Origin: Flavihumibacter fluminis
GTDB taxonomy: Bacteria; Bacteroidota; Bacteroidia; Chitinophagales; Chitinophagaceae
Assembly: GCF_021491375.1 (NCBI RefSeq)
Contig: NZ_JAKEVY010000003.1
Location: 682,001-746,000 of the forward strand
Length of the DNA stretch: 64,000 nucleotides
Direction: 5' to 3'
Positions 7,688 to 16,206 of the stretch are shown piece by piece; position 1 is the first letter of the stretch; every line of letters starts with the position of its first letter. The position numbers were made by a program, and so were the translations under genes. Below the pieces are notes generated by a model. It did not search any database and was not told the origin of the DNA. It was given only the letters and a program-made list of their open reading frames with translations.

Positions 7688-9529
7688 TTATTTTAATGCG
7701 CCATACAAACTTCCCCCTTTATCGAATAGGCGTTCTACTTTTTTCTCTACCTCCGGATCGGTTACTACCGCAGGAGCATGATGCGGTTTAATACGGGCAT
7801 CAATGATCAGTGGTCCGCGACACCCCCAGTGTTTATTTTCCGTAAATGCATCAATGCCATATATGTCATGTGAGGGATTGCTGCGGGTGAAACTTACCCA
7901 GAGCCAGTTCCGCAGATTGGCAGCCGTGAATGCTGCATCATCACACCAGATCATCAGCGGCAGTCCGTTTAATTCATCAATTGATGACCGTAAGTAAACA
8001 TCCATTTCCTGGATGGTTTCTCTTGCGGCCCCCGCTCCCGAATAGGCAGAGGTTTGAAAAGCCACTACACCCGGCATTACCCATCGGGCATCTTTTACAA
8101 AAGGCAACCTGCCCATCACCTCCGGCACTGATTGGCAAAGTGTACGCACCGGCTCACCATAGGCTGCAAACACTACTTTACTGCCGGTATTCAGGCCGGT
8201 GCCAGAATAGTCAAGGGTATCAATGGTGGTATTGGTATGGAAATGAACATCGCGGTCGAGATGAATCCGCTCCAGCAGATATTCAAAAAAAGCCTGCTCA
8301 TGATGGGTGCTCACCCGGTTCTGGTCGTCGGCTGTAATAAACAGAAACTTGGCCAAACTTAATTGCCCTGTGCCCAGCACATGATTGGCAATGGTGAGCA
8401 GTTCGGCCGGTTGTTTGGTTGGCAGGTAAGGAGTATATCGCTCGCTTCCAACGGCCAGCAATAAAGGGTGTACACCAGCTGCATCCACGGCATGCACTTC
8501 TTTTAATCCTGGGATCTCCTGAGGAATGGCGTCTCCGGTGATTTCATGAATCAATTGTCCAAAGCTGGTATCTTCCTGGGGAGGGCGACCTACCACAGTA
8601 AATGGCCAGATCGCATTTTGACGTGCGTACACTGCTTTTACCCGCATCAGCGGGAAATCATGTCGCAGGCTATAATATCCGAGGTGATCTCCAAAAGGTC
8701 CTTCCGGTTTATTCTCTTCCGGATACACTTCTCCGGTTATCACAAAGTCTGCATCGGTGCTGATACAAAACCCATCCCGATACGTATACCTGAAACGTCT
8801 ACTGCCCAGCAAACCTGCAAATGTCATTTCACTCATGCCTTCCGGCAAGGGCATAACGGCCGAAACTGTGTGGGAGGGAGGTCCACCTGCAAATACAGAT
8901 ACTTTAAGCGGTTGACCCTTCCTGTTAGCCTTGGTCTGGTGTACGCCAATTCCCCTGTGCAATTGATAATGCAGCCCGATTTCTTTATCCTGCACGTACT
9001 CATTTCCGGATAACTGGATACGGTACATACCCAGGTTAGCTTTCATAATACCTGGTTGATCGATGTCTTCTGTATATACCTGTGGGAGTGTAACAAAAGC
9101 ACCACCGTCCATTGGCCAGTGGTGTATCTGCGGTATTTCGCTTATGCGTATCTGTTGGTATAAAACCGGCTTGTTAAGTGGATTTTTTAATGGCAATGCT
9201 TTTAATGCCGCCCATCCTGCACCCGCATACTGAAAGGGATGCTTGAGCGCTTTCATGGGATCGTTTTTAAGCCGGATGAGTTGCTGTACCTGGTTCAGAC
9301 TTTCCCTGAAAAGAAAGCGGCTTCGGTCCAGTGTTCCAAATATATTGGAAGCAGCCCGAAACCTGCTGCCCTTTACACGTTCAAAAAGAAGTGCCGGTCC
9401 GCCGGCTTCATATACCCGAAGGTGAATAGCCGCCATTTCCAGGTAAGGATCCACTTCCTCCCGAATCCGAACCAGTTGCCCGGTTCGCTCCAAATCCAAT
9501 AGTGCTGCTTCCAGTGAAGAGTATGCCAT
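7688..9529 (-). CDS. UbiD family prenylated-FMN decarboxylase
   Basis: This 613-residue protein belongs to the UbiD family, which uses prenylated FMN to decarboxylate aromatic or unsaturated acids. Recognisable parts are the N-terminal EEVDPYLEMAAIHLRVYEAGGPALLFE, the E-x-P-FGDHLGYYS segment (EGPFGDHLGYY) with catalytic-type acidic residues, and VVGRPPQEDTSFG. The size is that of the long Bacteroidota form often annotated as a menaquinone-pathway decarboxylase; the actual substrate is not certain. A -7 box TACCTTTG (minus strand, 9547-9554) lies upstream. Confidence 0.88.
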   Translation of the reverse strand: MAYSSLEAALLDLERTGQLVRIREEVDPYLEMAAIHLRVYEAGGPALLFERVKGSRFRAASNIFGTLDRSRFLFRESLNQVQQLIRLKNDPMKALKHPFQYAGAGWAALKALPLKNPLNKPVLYQQIRISEIPQIHHWPMDGGAFVTLPQVYTEDIDQPGIMKANLGMYRIQLSGNEYVQDKEIGLHYQLHRGIGVHQTKANRKGQPLKVSVFAGGPPSHTVSAVMPLPEGMSEMTFAGLLGSRRFRYTYRDGFCISTDADFVITGEVYPEENKPEGPFGDHLGYYSLRHDFPLMRVKAVYARQNAIWPFTVVGRPPQEDTSFGQLIHEITGDAIPQEIPGLKEVHAVDAAGVHPLLLAVGSERYTPYLPTKQPAELLTIANHVLGTGQLSLAKFLFITADDQNRVSTHHEQAFFEYLLERIHLDRDVHFHTNTTIDTLDYSGTGLNTGSKVVFAAYGEPVRTLCQSVPEVMGRLPFVKDARWVMPGVVAFQTSAYSGAGAARETIQEMDVYLRSSIDELNGLPLMIWCDDAAFTAANLRNWLWVSFTRSNPSHDIYGIDAFTENKHWGCRGPLIIDARIKPHHAPAVVTDPEVEKKVERLFDKGGSLYGALK

Positions 9530-9546
9530 GCGATTGATTGAATGTG

Positions 9547-9554
9547 CAAAGGTA
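9547..9554 (-). promoter_or_regulatory. Promoter -7 box of the ubiD-like operon
   Basis: Minus-strand TACCTTTG, a perfect TAnnTTTG match, 17 bases before the ATG at 9529. No clear -33 TTTG was found at the standard distance. Confidence 0.5.
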
Positions 9555-9577
9555 AAACAGAATCGCAGGCATCTTGT

Positions 9578-10141
9578 TTACTTCACCTTGGACCAGTTTT
9601 CGCCACTTTTAATGCGATAGAGTGTCATTTCACTGACCCCATACTTTTCAGCCAGCTGGCGGATGGTCAGTTTACGGTTTTTGCTTTCCAGTGTTTTCTT
9701 GATGGAACGAACCTGGGTAGCATTCAGTTTTAATCCGTTGGAACGGTTGGCCTGGACTTTTTTATAAGCCACTTTAGCCGGACTGCTTTGCTGGTGTTCA
9801 ATCATTTCTTCCAGGGTTGCCCATTTCAGATTCTTAACAGAATTATCAGTTTTGTTATGATTCAGGTGAATCACATACCGATGCTTCGGAGAAGGTTTCT
9901 TGAGGAAGAGGCGTGCAATTTCACGATGTACGTACAAGGTGCCATTATTTCCCGGACGGTGCAGGTTCAATGTTTTGTAACCGGTGGTCAGGGAACCATT
10001 CAACAGTTTACCATCTTCCAGCACATTTTCAGAATAGCTGGCAATGCGACCGTTAGAAGACAAGGCATACTGTTTGCGAAGGTGTTTCCATCCCGGAAAC
10101 TGAAGTGGCTTCCATACTTCGCCAGATATTGATTTGATCAT
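9578..10141 (-). CDS. Free-standing NUMOD4/HNH-like protein with C-terminal HTH
   Basis: This 187-residue protein has three parts. An N-terminal NUMOD4-like motif (EVWKPLQFPGW, then YALSSNGRIAS) comes first. A central HNH-like segment (YVIHLNHNKTDNSVKNLKWAT) corresponds to the H-N-H nuclease region of homing endonucleases. A C-terminal helix-turn-helix (LTIRQLAEKYGVSEMTLYRIKSG) is preceded by a basic linker. Such proteins resemble phage or intron HNH endonucleases. Here it lies between the ubiD-like gene and ligA with no intron or intein in either neighbour, so it may act as a DNA-binding or nicking protein, or may be a domesticated homing enzyme. Confidence 0.75.
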   Translation of the reverse strand: MIKSISGEVWKPLQFPGWKHLRKQYALSSNGRIASYSENVLEDGKLLNGSLTTGYKTLNLHRPGNNGTLYVHREIARLFLKKPSPKHRYVIHLNHNKTDNSVKNLKWATLEEMIEHQQSSPAKVAYKKVQANRSNGLKLNATQVRSIKKTLESKNRKLTIRQLAEKYGVSEMTLYRIKSGENWSKVK

Positions 10142-10194
10142 CGTACCCTTTTTTTTAAAGTTACGAAAAGATATGACCCAAATTCATTATGCGT

Positions 10195-12288
10195 TTATTC
10201 TTCCTCCATCATTTTTAAAAAATCTTCTTCCGAGAGGATCCTGATCTGGGGAATCTTCTTTGCTTTCTCCAGTTTTGAACCTGCATCTTCCCCAACAACG
10301 AGGTAATTCAGCTTACTGCTTACCCCGCTGAGCAGCTTTCCCCCACGGGCTTCCACCATCTCTTCGGCTTCTGATCGCTTTAATCGGTTAAGGGTACCCG
10401 TGAACAGGAAGGTTTGTCCGGATAATGATCCTCCTTCCACCGGACCCTTTTTCTCTGTTTGCATGGAAAGTCCGAGGCTTTCCAACTCCCGGATCAACTC
10501 CACATTCGAGGGGTTCTTAAAAAACTGGTAAATACTGTTGGCTACTTTCACCCCCACATCCTCCAGCGATTGCAGGTCTTCCAGGCTCATACGGCTCAGG
10601 TCATTCAGGTGCGTGATCGATTGTGCCAGGGTCTTTGCTGTAGTTTCACCCACATACCGGATCCCAAGGGCAAATATCAACCGGTGCAGGGGCTGTGATT
10701 TGGACTTCTCAATATTTGTTTGCAGGTTGGTGATGGATTTCTCCCCAAAACCTTCCAGCTTTCTCATTTCATTAAAGGGAAGGCGGTAAATTCCCGGGAT
10801 ATCTTTGAGCCAGCCCAGCTCATAAAACTTGCGCACATTCGCCTCTCCGAAACTCCGGATATCCATGGCATCCTTGGAAACAAAGTGTATGATGCGTTCT
10901 ACTACCTGGGCCGGACAATCAATATTAATACAGCGCCAAACGGCCTCCCCTTCTTCACGGAAAAGGGGCGATTCACAACGCGGACAATTCCGCGGAAACA
11001 GAATCGGTTGTTCTTCCCCGTTACGCAGTTCTGCCATTGATTTTACAATGTATGGAATCACATCACCGGCACGCTCTACCAAAACGGTGTCACCGATCAT
11101 CAGGTCCTTCTCCCTGATCACATCTTCATTAAACAGGGAAATCGATCCAACCGTAACACCTCCGATTGGAACCGGATCTATTTTAGCAACCGGTGTAATG
11201 GCTCCGGTTCTGCCTACCTGGAATTCAACTCCCCGTAATTTACTGGTGGCCTGCCGTGCTTTAAACTTATAGGCAATGGCCCATCGGGGGTGGTGGGTAG
11301 TCATGCCTAACCGGTCCTGCAATTCCGCACTGTTTACCTTGATTACCATACCATCAATTTCATAAGGCAAATCATCTCTGCCCGCCTCAAAATCCTGGCA
11401 ATATTGTATCACGTCCTGAATTCCGTTGAAAACGCGTTTTTCTTTAGCCGGACTACGGAATCCCAGCTCCCAGAGCAAATCCAGCGCCCCACTATGGCTA
11501 AGCAAGGCTTCTGGTGGAAGATTGTTCTGATCTACATGATAACTTACATGGTATAAAAAAGCTTCCAGGTTTCGACGCCTTACTTCTTCCGGATCTTTAA
11601 TGCGCAGGGAACCGGAAGCTGCATTCCGTGGATTGGCCAACGGAGGTAAATTCTGTTCCGCCAGTTTATCATTGAAAGCCTTGAAATGCTTTTTTGTAAG
11701 CAAGACCTCACCTCGTATTTCTATTTGAGTAATACCGTAATCCGAAAATTTTGCTGATAAGGGCACTGACCGTATCTGGCGAATATTGGTGGTGATATCA
11801 TCTCCCTGTACACCATCACCCCTGGTAGCCCCGCGTACCAGGATATCATTTTCGTAAATCAATGAAATACTTGCTCCATCAAATTTGGGCTCTACGCAGT
11901 ATTCAATGATATCCCTGCGCGCACCTTCCCGCACCCGGCGGTCCCAGTCGACCAGGTCATCCGCATTGTAAGAGTTATCCAATGACAACATGGGCACCAG
12001 GTGGGATACAGTTGGAAACGCACTGTTTAAACCACTTGCCACCCGTTGTGTAGGCGAATCAGGCCGAATCAGCTCCGGATGCGCTTTTTCAATTGCTTCG
12101 AGTGCCTTATACAATTGATCGTATTCGTAATCTGCTATCAGCGGTGTGTCCAGTACATAATACCGGTATTCATGAAAACGCAAGACATCTCTTAACACCT
12201 CCACTTTCGACTCCGCTATGGCGGGCAATTGTTTCAATAAGGTATTGGTCCTGTTTTGAAGATCAATGGTTTGTTGTTCCGTATACAT
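10195..12288 (-). CDS. ligA: NAD-dependent DNA ligase LigA
   Basis: This 697-residue ligase seals nicks using NAD. Domains in order are the Ia NAD-binding domain (YEYDQLYKALEAIE), the adenylation domain with the catalytic lysine in EPKFDGAS (KxDG), the OB fold (GRTGAITPVAK), the four-cysteine zinc finger (CPRC and, about 20 residues later, CINIDC), helix-hairpin-helix repeats, and a C-terminal BRCT domain (LSGQTFLFTGTL). Length is in the normal 650-700 range. It is divergent from the amylase gene at 12359, with the 17-bp Sus-type operator in the shared intergenic region. Confidence 0.98.
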   Translation of the reverse strand: MYTEQQTIDLQNRTNTLLKQLPAIAESKVEVLRDVLRFHEYRYYVLDTPLIADYEYDQLYKALEAIEKAHPELIRPDSPTQRVASGLNSAFPTVSHLVPMLSLDNSYNADDLVDWDRRVREGARRDIIEYCVEPKFDGASISLIYENDILVRGATRGDGVQGDDITTNIRQIRSVPLSAKFSDYGITQIEIRGEVLLTKKHFKAFNDKLAEQNLPPLANPRNAASGSLRIKDPEEVRRRNLEAFLYHVSYHVDQNNLPPEALLSHSGALDLLWELGFRSPAKEKRVFNGIQDVIQYCQDFEAGRDDLPYEIDGMVIKVNSAELQDRLGMTTHHPRWAIAYKFKARQATSKLRGVEFQVGRTGAITPVAKIDPVPIGGVTVGSISLFNEDVIREKDLMIGDTVLVERAGDVIPYIVKSMAELRNGEEQPILFPRNCPRCESPLFREEGEAVWRCINIDCPAQVVERIIHFVSKDAMDIRSFGEANVRKFYELGWLKDIPGIYRLPFNEMRKLEGFGEKSITNLQTNIEKSKSQPLHRLIFALGIRYVGETTAKTLAQSITHLNDLSRMSLEDLQSLEDVGVKVANSIYQFFKNPSNVELIRELESLGLSMQTEKKGPVEGGSLSGQTFLFTGTLNRLKRSEAEEMVEARGGKLLSGVSSKLNYLVVGEDAGSKLEKAKKIPQIRILSEEDFLKMMEEE

Positions 12289-12328
12289 GGGGGTAAAGTT
12301 TCAACAAAATTTGGTTAGAAAGTTTTAA

Positions 12329-12345
12329 TGTGTATTTTTAACACA
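12329..12345. promoter_or_regulatory. 17-bp Sus-locus operator, copy A (GH13 promoter)
   Basis: TGTGTATTTTTAACACA, the core of a 21-bp sequence with perfect 7-base arms (AATGTGT/ACACATT), ends 13 bp before the amylase ATG. It matches the dyad at 16118-16134 in 14 of 17 positions. A poor -7 box (TTGCTTTG) directly follows, so a protein bound here would overlap the promoter. Confidence 0.65.
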
Positions 12346-12358
12346 TTATTGCTTTGCC

Positions 12359-15256
12359 ATGAGAAAGACTGCTTATCTCTTTTTATTGCTGTTCCTGGTT
12401 TGCCGTGTTCAGGGCCAGATTTCGGTGAATCCTTTTTTTCCAACTGACGACAAAGGGGTAATCATTACCTATGATGCCTCTAAAGGCAACAGGGGGTTAC
12501 TGAACCATACCGGCGATGTTTATATTCATACCGGAGTTATCACGGATAAAAGCACCAGTAATACCGACTGGAAATATGTAACCACCACCTGGAATACCAA
12601 TGATGCTGCTGCCCGCATGATAAAAGGTTCGGGATCTACGTATCAATTCACCATTCCGAATATCCGGACTTATTACAACGTTCCAGCAGGCGAAACCATT
12701 CTGAAGATTGCGATGGTTTTCCGGTCGTATAATCCAACCGGAAACGCCCTGGAGGGAAAAGCATCTGATCTGGCTGTTGACCAGGGAAATATATACTGGG
12801 ATGTATACCCGACCGGTAAAGCAGCCATCCGGTATACCAAACCTGAATTTGAGGCCAGGTACAAACCTTTCCTCGCACCGCTGAATCTGAGCATTGGTTC
12901 AACGATTGAAATTGAAGCGCGCAGTAACCAATACCAGAAACTTGTTTTGCAGCGAAACGGCAATACACTTGCAACCGTTAATAACGATACCATTATCCGG
13001 CACACGGCAACGATTCCTGCTGCCGGTGAGCATGTATTTATTGTAAGTAATCCCGATAATGCTACAGTTGCAGGCGATACCTTTCGGGTCTATGTTGCCC
13101 CTCCCACAACGGAGGCGCCACTTCCTGCAGGTGTAAAAGAGGGCATCAACTATGAAGCCGGAGGAACTGCTGCTACACTGGTTTTATTCGCGCCTGGAAA
13201 AAACCGGGTGAATCTGATTGGTGACTTTAACAACTGGCAGGAATCCCTTCCTTACCAGATGAATAAAACACCGGATGGAAATTATTTCTGGTTACGGATT
13301 ACCGGGCTCACCCCCGGCACGGAATACGGCTATCAATACCTGGTAGATGGTACGCTTAAAATTGGTGATCCATATTGTGAAAAAATATTGGATCCCTGGA
13401 ATGACTCCTTTATTGCTGCCAGTACCTATCCTGGCCTCAAAGCCTATCCAACGGGTAAAACTACCGGTATTGTGAGTGTTTTGCAATCCAATGCGCCCGC
13501 TTATAACTGGGAAGTGACCAATTTCCAACGGCCAGCCAAAGAGAAACTCGTGATCTATGAAGTGTTGCTGCGTGATTTTGTGGAAAAACACGACTGGAAC
13601 ACCCTGAAAGATTCGATTAACTATTTCAAATCGTTGGGCGTAAATGCCATTCACCTGATGCCGTTCAATGAATTTGAAGGGAATATCAGCTGGGGCTATA
13701 ATCCATCTTATTATTTCGCACCGGATAAATATTATGGTCCTAAAAACACACTGAAAGCGTTTATAGATGCCTGTCATAAAAACGGGATAGCCGTAATCAT
13801 GGACATGGTTTTAAATCACTCTTTTGGTCAGTCGCCCATGGTACAACTGTATTTTGATGGAGCGAATAACCGTCCGGCTGCCAATAATCCCTGGTTCAAT
13901 CCCGTTGCTAAACATGCATTCAATGTTGGATATGATATGAACCATGAAGCCTCTGCCACCAAACGTTTCTTCAGCAATGTTTGTGCATTCTGGTTGCAGG
14001 AGTACAAACTGGACGGATTCCGATTTGACCTATCGAAGGGGTTTACGCAAACCAAAACCTGTGACGATAATGGCGGCAACTGTGATGTAAACGGATGGAG
14101 CGCCTACGATGCCAGTCGCGTTGCCATCTGGAAAGCCTATTACGATACGCTGCAACAAAAAGCTCCCGGATCCTATGTTATTCTTGAACACCTGGGTGTC
14201 AATAACGAGGAAAATGAATTGTCAAATTATGGTATGATGCTATGGGGAAATATGAATTACAACTTCACAGAAGCCGCGAAAGGTCAGATACCTAATTCCA
14301 ATTTCAGTGGCGCTTTGCATACGGTTCGTAACTGGCAGAAACCCCACCTGATCAGTTATATGGAAAGCCACGATGAAGAACGCTCCATGGTAAAATGTAA
14401 AACGGAGGGTGTTAGCGTAAGCGGTTACAATATCCGTGACGAAGCCATCGCCCTCAAACGAAATGAACTGGCGGCAAGTTTCTTATTGGCTATGCCCGGA
14501 CCAAAACTGATCTGGCAGTTTGGGGAACTGGGATATGATTTGTCGATTAATTATTGTCCGGATGGAACCGTAAACAACAATTGCCGTACAGATCCCAAAC
14601 CAATTCGCTGGAATTATTACCAGAATGCAAACCGGGTTCAGTTGCGAAATGTGTACAAAGCCATGCTGGACCTGCGGAACAATCCGTATTTTGAAAAGCT
14701 GTTTATTGCCGGAGATGTGCAGCAAGACCTGGCAAATGCCACCAAATGGCTTCGTGTAACCAGCGATAGTTCCAAAATTGTGGTAGTGGGAAATTTCGGA
14801 ACCAGCCAGGCTCCGGTGCAGATTTCCTTCCCGCAGGCGGGGATTTGGTATGAATTATTCACAGGTGAACCTTTTGCGGCTACCGGTGGTTCACAAAGCA
14901 TAAATTTGCCGGCGGGTGGCTACAAAGTGTACCTTAACAGGAATCTCAATGGAACCACGCCCACACCCGTTCGGGATATTGAAACAACGGATATATTCCG
15001 CTTGCGGATGAGTCCGAACCCGGTTCAGTCGAGCTCCATTATCCGTTATGAATTGCCGGAAGCAGGAAGGGTTGAGTTTACCCTGATGGATTTGAATGGA
15101 AGAACGATTGGAACACTGCCGGTTGGCAACAGAGCGATGGGTTCCCACCAGGCCAGACTGGATCCGGCATGGATGGGAAGTTTGAGAAAAGGCGTGTACC
15201 TGTTACAGCTAACGGTAAACGACAAGCGAAAAATTATAAAACTGCTGGTGCAGTAA
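12359..15256 (+). CDS. Secreted GH13 alpha-amylase-family enzyme with T9SS sorting domain
   Basis: This 965-residue exported enzyme starts with a signal peptide (LFLLLFLVCRVQGQ). A DUF4961-like region follows (PFFPTDDKGVIITYDASKGN), then a CBM48-type domain (VNLIGDFNNWQ) and a GH13 barrel. The barrel shows conserved regions MDMVLNHSFG, FRFDLSKGF (nucleophile Asp), VILEHLG (acid/base Glu) and MESHDEE. The last 75 residues (MSPNPVQSSSIIRYELP to KIIKLLVQ) are a type IX secretion sorting domain, so it should reach the cell surface and act like SusG, cutting starch for the SusCD importer at 16207-20793. An operator copy lies in its promoter. Confidence 0.93.
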   Translation: MRKTAYLFLLLFLVCRVQGQISVNPFFPTDDKGVIITYDASKGNRGLLNHTGDVYIHTGVITDKSTSNTDWKYVTTTWNTNDAAARMIKGSGSTYQFTIPNIRTYYNVPAGETILKIAMVFRSYNPTGNALEGKASDLAVDQGNIYWDVYPTGKAAIRYTKPEFEARYKPFLAPLNLSIGSTIEIEARSNQYQKLVLQRNGNTLATVNNDTIIRHTATIPAAGEHVFIVSNPDNATVAGDTFRVYVAPPTTEAPLPAGVKEGINYEAGGTAATLVLFAPGKNRVNLIGDFNNWQESLPYQMNKTPDGNYFWLRITGLTPGTEYGYQYLVDGTLKIGDPYCEKILDPWNDSFIAASTYPGLKAYPTGKTTGIVSVLQSNAPAYNWEVTNFQRPAKEKLVIYEVLLRDFVEKHDWNTLKDSINYFKSLGVNAIHLMPFNEFEGNISWGYNPSYYFAPDKYYGPKNTLKAFIDACHKNGIAVIMDMVLNHSFGQSPMVQLYFDGANNRPAANNPWFNPVAKHAFNVGYDMNHEASATKRFFSNVCAFWLQEYKLDGFRFDLSKGFTQTKTCDDNGGNCDVNGWSAYDASRVAIWKAYYDTLQQKAPGSYVILEHLGVNNEENELSNYGMMLWGNMNYNFTEAAKGQIPNSNFSGALHTVRNWQKPHLISYMESHDEERSMVKCKTEGVSVSGYNIRDEAIALKRNELAASFLLAMPGPKLIWQFGELGYDLSINYCPDGTVNNNCRTDPKPIRWNYYQNANRVQLRNVYKAMLDLRNNPYFEKLFIAGDVQQDLANATKWLRVTSDSSKIVVVGNFGTSQAPVQISFPQAGIWYELFTGEPFAATGGSQSINLPAGGYKVYLNRNLNGTTPTPVRDIETTDIFRLRMSPNPVQSSSIIRYELPEAGRVEFTLMDLNGRTIGTLPVGNRAMGSHQARLDPAWMGSLRKGVYLLQLTVNDKRKIIKLLVQ

Positions 15257-15266
15257 CAACAACAAC

Positions 15267-15971
15267 ATGAAACAGATTTCGAGATTCAGTCACTTTGGTG
15301 AATTGAGCGACAAAGATTATTTCCGGATAGCCCTTTCTGTGGATTGCGTAATTTTTGGCTTCGAGGACGATGAATTAAAAGTACTGGTGATTAAATGTAA
15401 TATCAAGGAATACAAAGGCATGTGGTCCTTGCTTGGAGACCTGGTAAGACCGGATGAAGACCTGGACTCCGCGTCCTATAGAATTTTGAAGGATAGAACC
15501 GGTTTGGATGATGTATACCTGGAGCAGGTTCAAACTTTTGGAAAGGTGAACCGGCACCCTGCCGGAAGGGTAATTACCACCGCTTATTTTTCGCTTGTGA
15601 ACATCAAGGATCACCAGTTGAAACTTTCCGATAACGAACTGCACTGGCATCCGGTAAAGGAAATTGCCGAGATGGCCTTCGATCATAAGAATATCCTGGA
15701 TACCTGTTTGGAGCGCCTGCGGGAAAAAATCCAGGATCACCCGGTAGTGTTCAATCTGCTTCCAAAGAAATTCTCCCTGAGGGAGCTTCAGAGTGTGTAT
15801 GAAGCGGTACTCAATTGCGAACTGGATCGCCGTAATTTCCGAAAGAAATTTTTCATGATGGACTGGCTCATTGATCTCAATGAACTGGAGGAAGATGTAC
15901 CGCACCGCCCGGGTAAACTCTACAAGTTTAATGCAGCCAAGTTTGCCAAAAAGACTAAAAAAGTTTCCTGA
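15267..15971 (+). CDS. Nudix-HTH transcriptional regulator (NrtR/AraR-like)
   Basis: This 234-residue protein has an N-terminal Nudix domain (residues about 20-150) followed by a winged helix (FSLRELQSVYEAVLNCELDRRNFRKK). The Nudix box is degenerate: the expected REUxEExG is replaced by YRILKDRTGL. It is therefore likely a ligand sensor without hydrolase activity, as in NrtR-family regulators of sugar genes in Bacteroidota. It starts 10 bases after the amylase gene and lies just upstream of susC. It is the natural candidate to bind the three 17-bp dyads at 12329, 16118 and 16141. Ligand unknown; a sugar or sugar phosphate is inferred. Confidence 0.85.
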   Translation: MKQISRFSHFGELSDKDYFRIALSVDCVIFGFEDDELKVLVIKCNIKEYKGMWSLLGDLVRPDEDLDSASYRILKDRTGLDDVYLEQVQTFGKVNRHPAGRVITTAYFSLVNIKDHQLKLSDNELHWHPVKEIAEMAFDHKNILDTCLERLREKIQDHPVVFNLLPKKFSLRELQSVYEAVLNCELDRRNFRKKFFMMDWLIDLNELEEDVPHRPGKLYKFNAAKFAKKTKKVS

Positions 15972-16117
15972 TCGGCTGTAAAAAAATTTCTGTTTAACCT
16001 GATAAGCTGATTCTCACAGTCTTAATGGCGCTTGTTGAAAGCTCCTGTCCACAGGCCATTCTGGCCAAAAAAAAATCTTACACAAAAGTTAACAACAAGA
16101 AAAAATAATTATATGTT

Positions 16118-16134
16118 TGTGTACTTTGTACACA
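16118..16134. promoter_or_regulatory. 17-bp Sus-locus operator, copy B (perfect dyad)
   Basis: TGTGTACTTTGTACACA, perfect 7-base arms around TTT, 73 bp upstream of susC. It is the best of the three copies and sits six bases from copy C, so the two centres are 23 bp apart, about two helical turns. Confidence 0.7.
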
Positions 16135-16140
16135 TTTTAA

Positions 16141-16157
16141 TATGTAAAAAGTACACA
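16141..16157. promoter_or_regulatory. 17-bp Sus-locus operator, copy C
   Basis: On the minus strand this reads TGTGTACTTTTTACATA, matching copy B in 15 of 17 positions. The paired arrangement with copy B suggests cooperative binding of a dimeric regulator on one DNA face. Confidence 0.6.
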
Positions 16158-16206
16158 AAGTAAGATTAACGATTTCTTCATTATAAAAAACGCAACACGT
16201 ACGATT

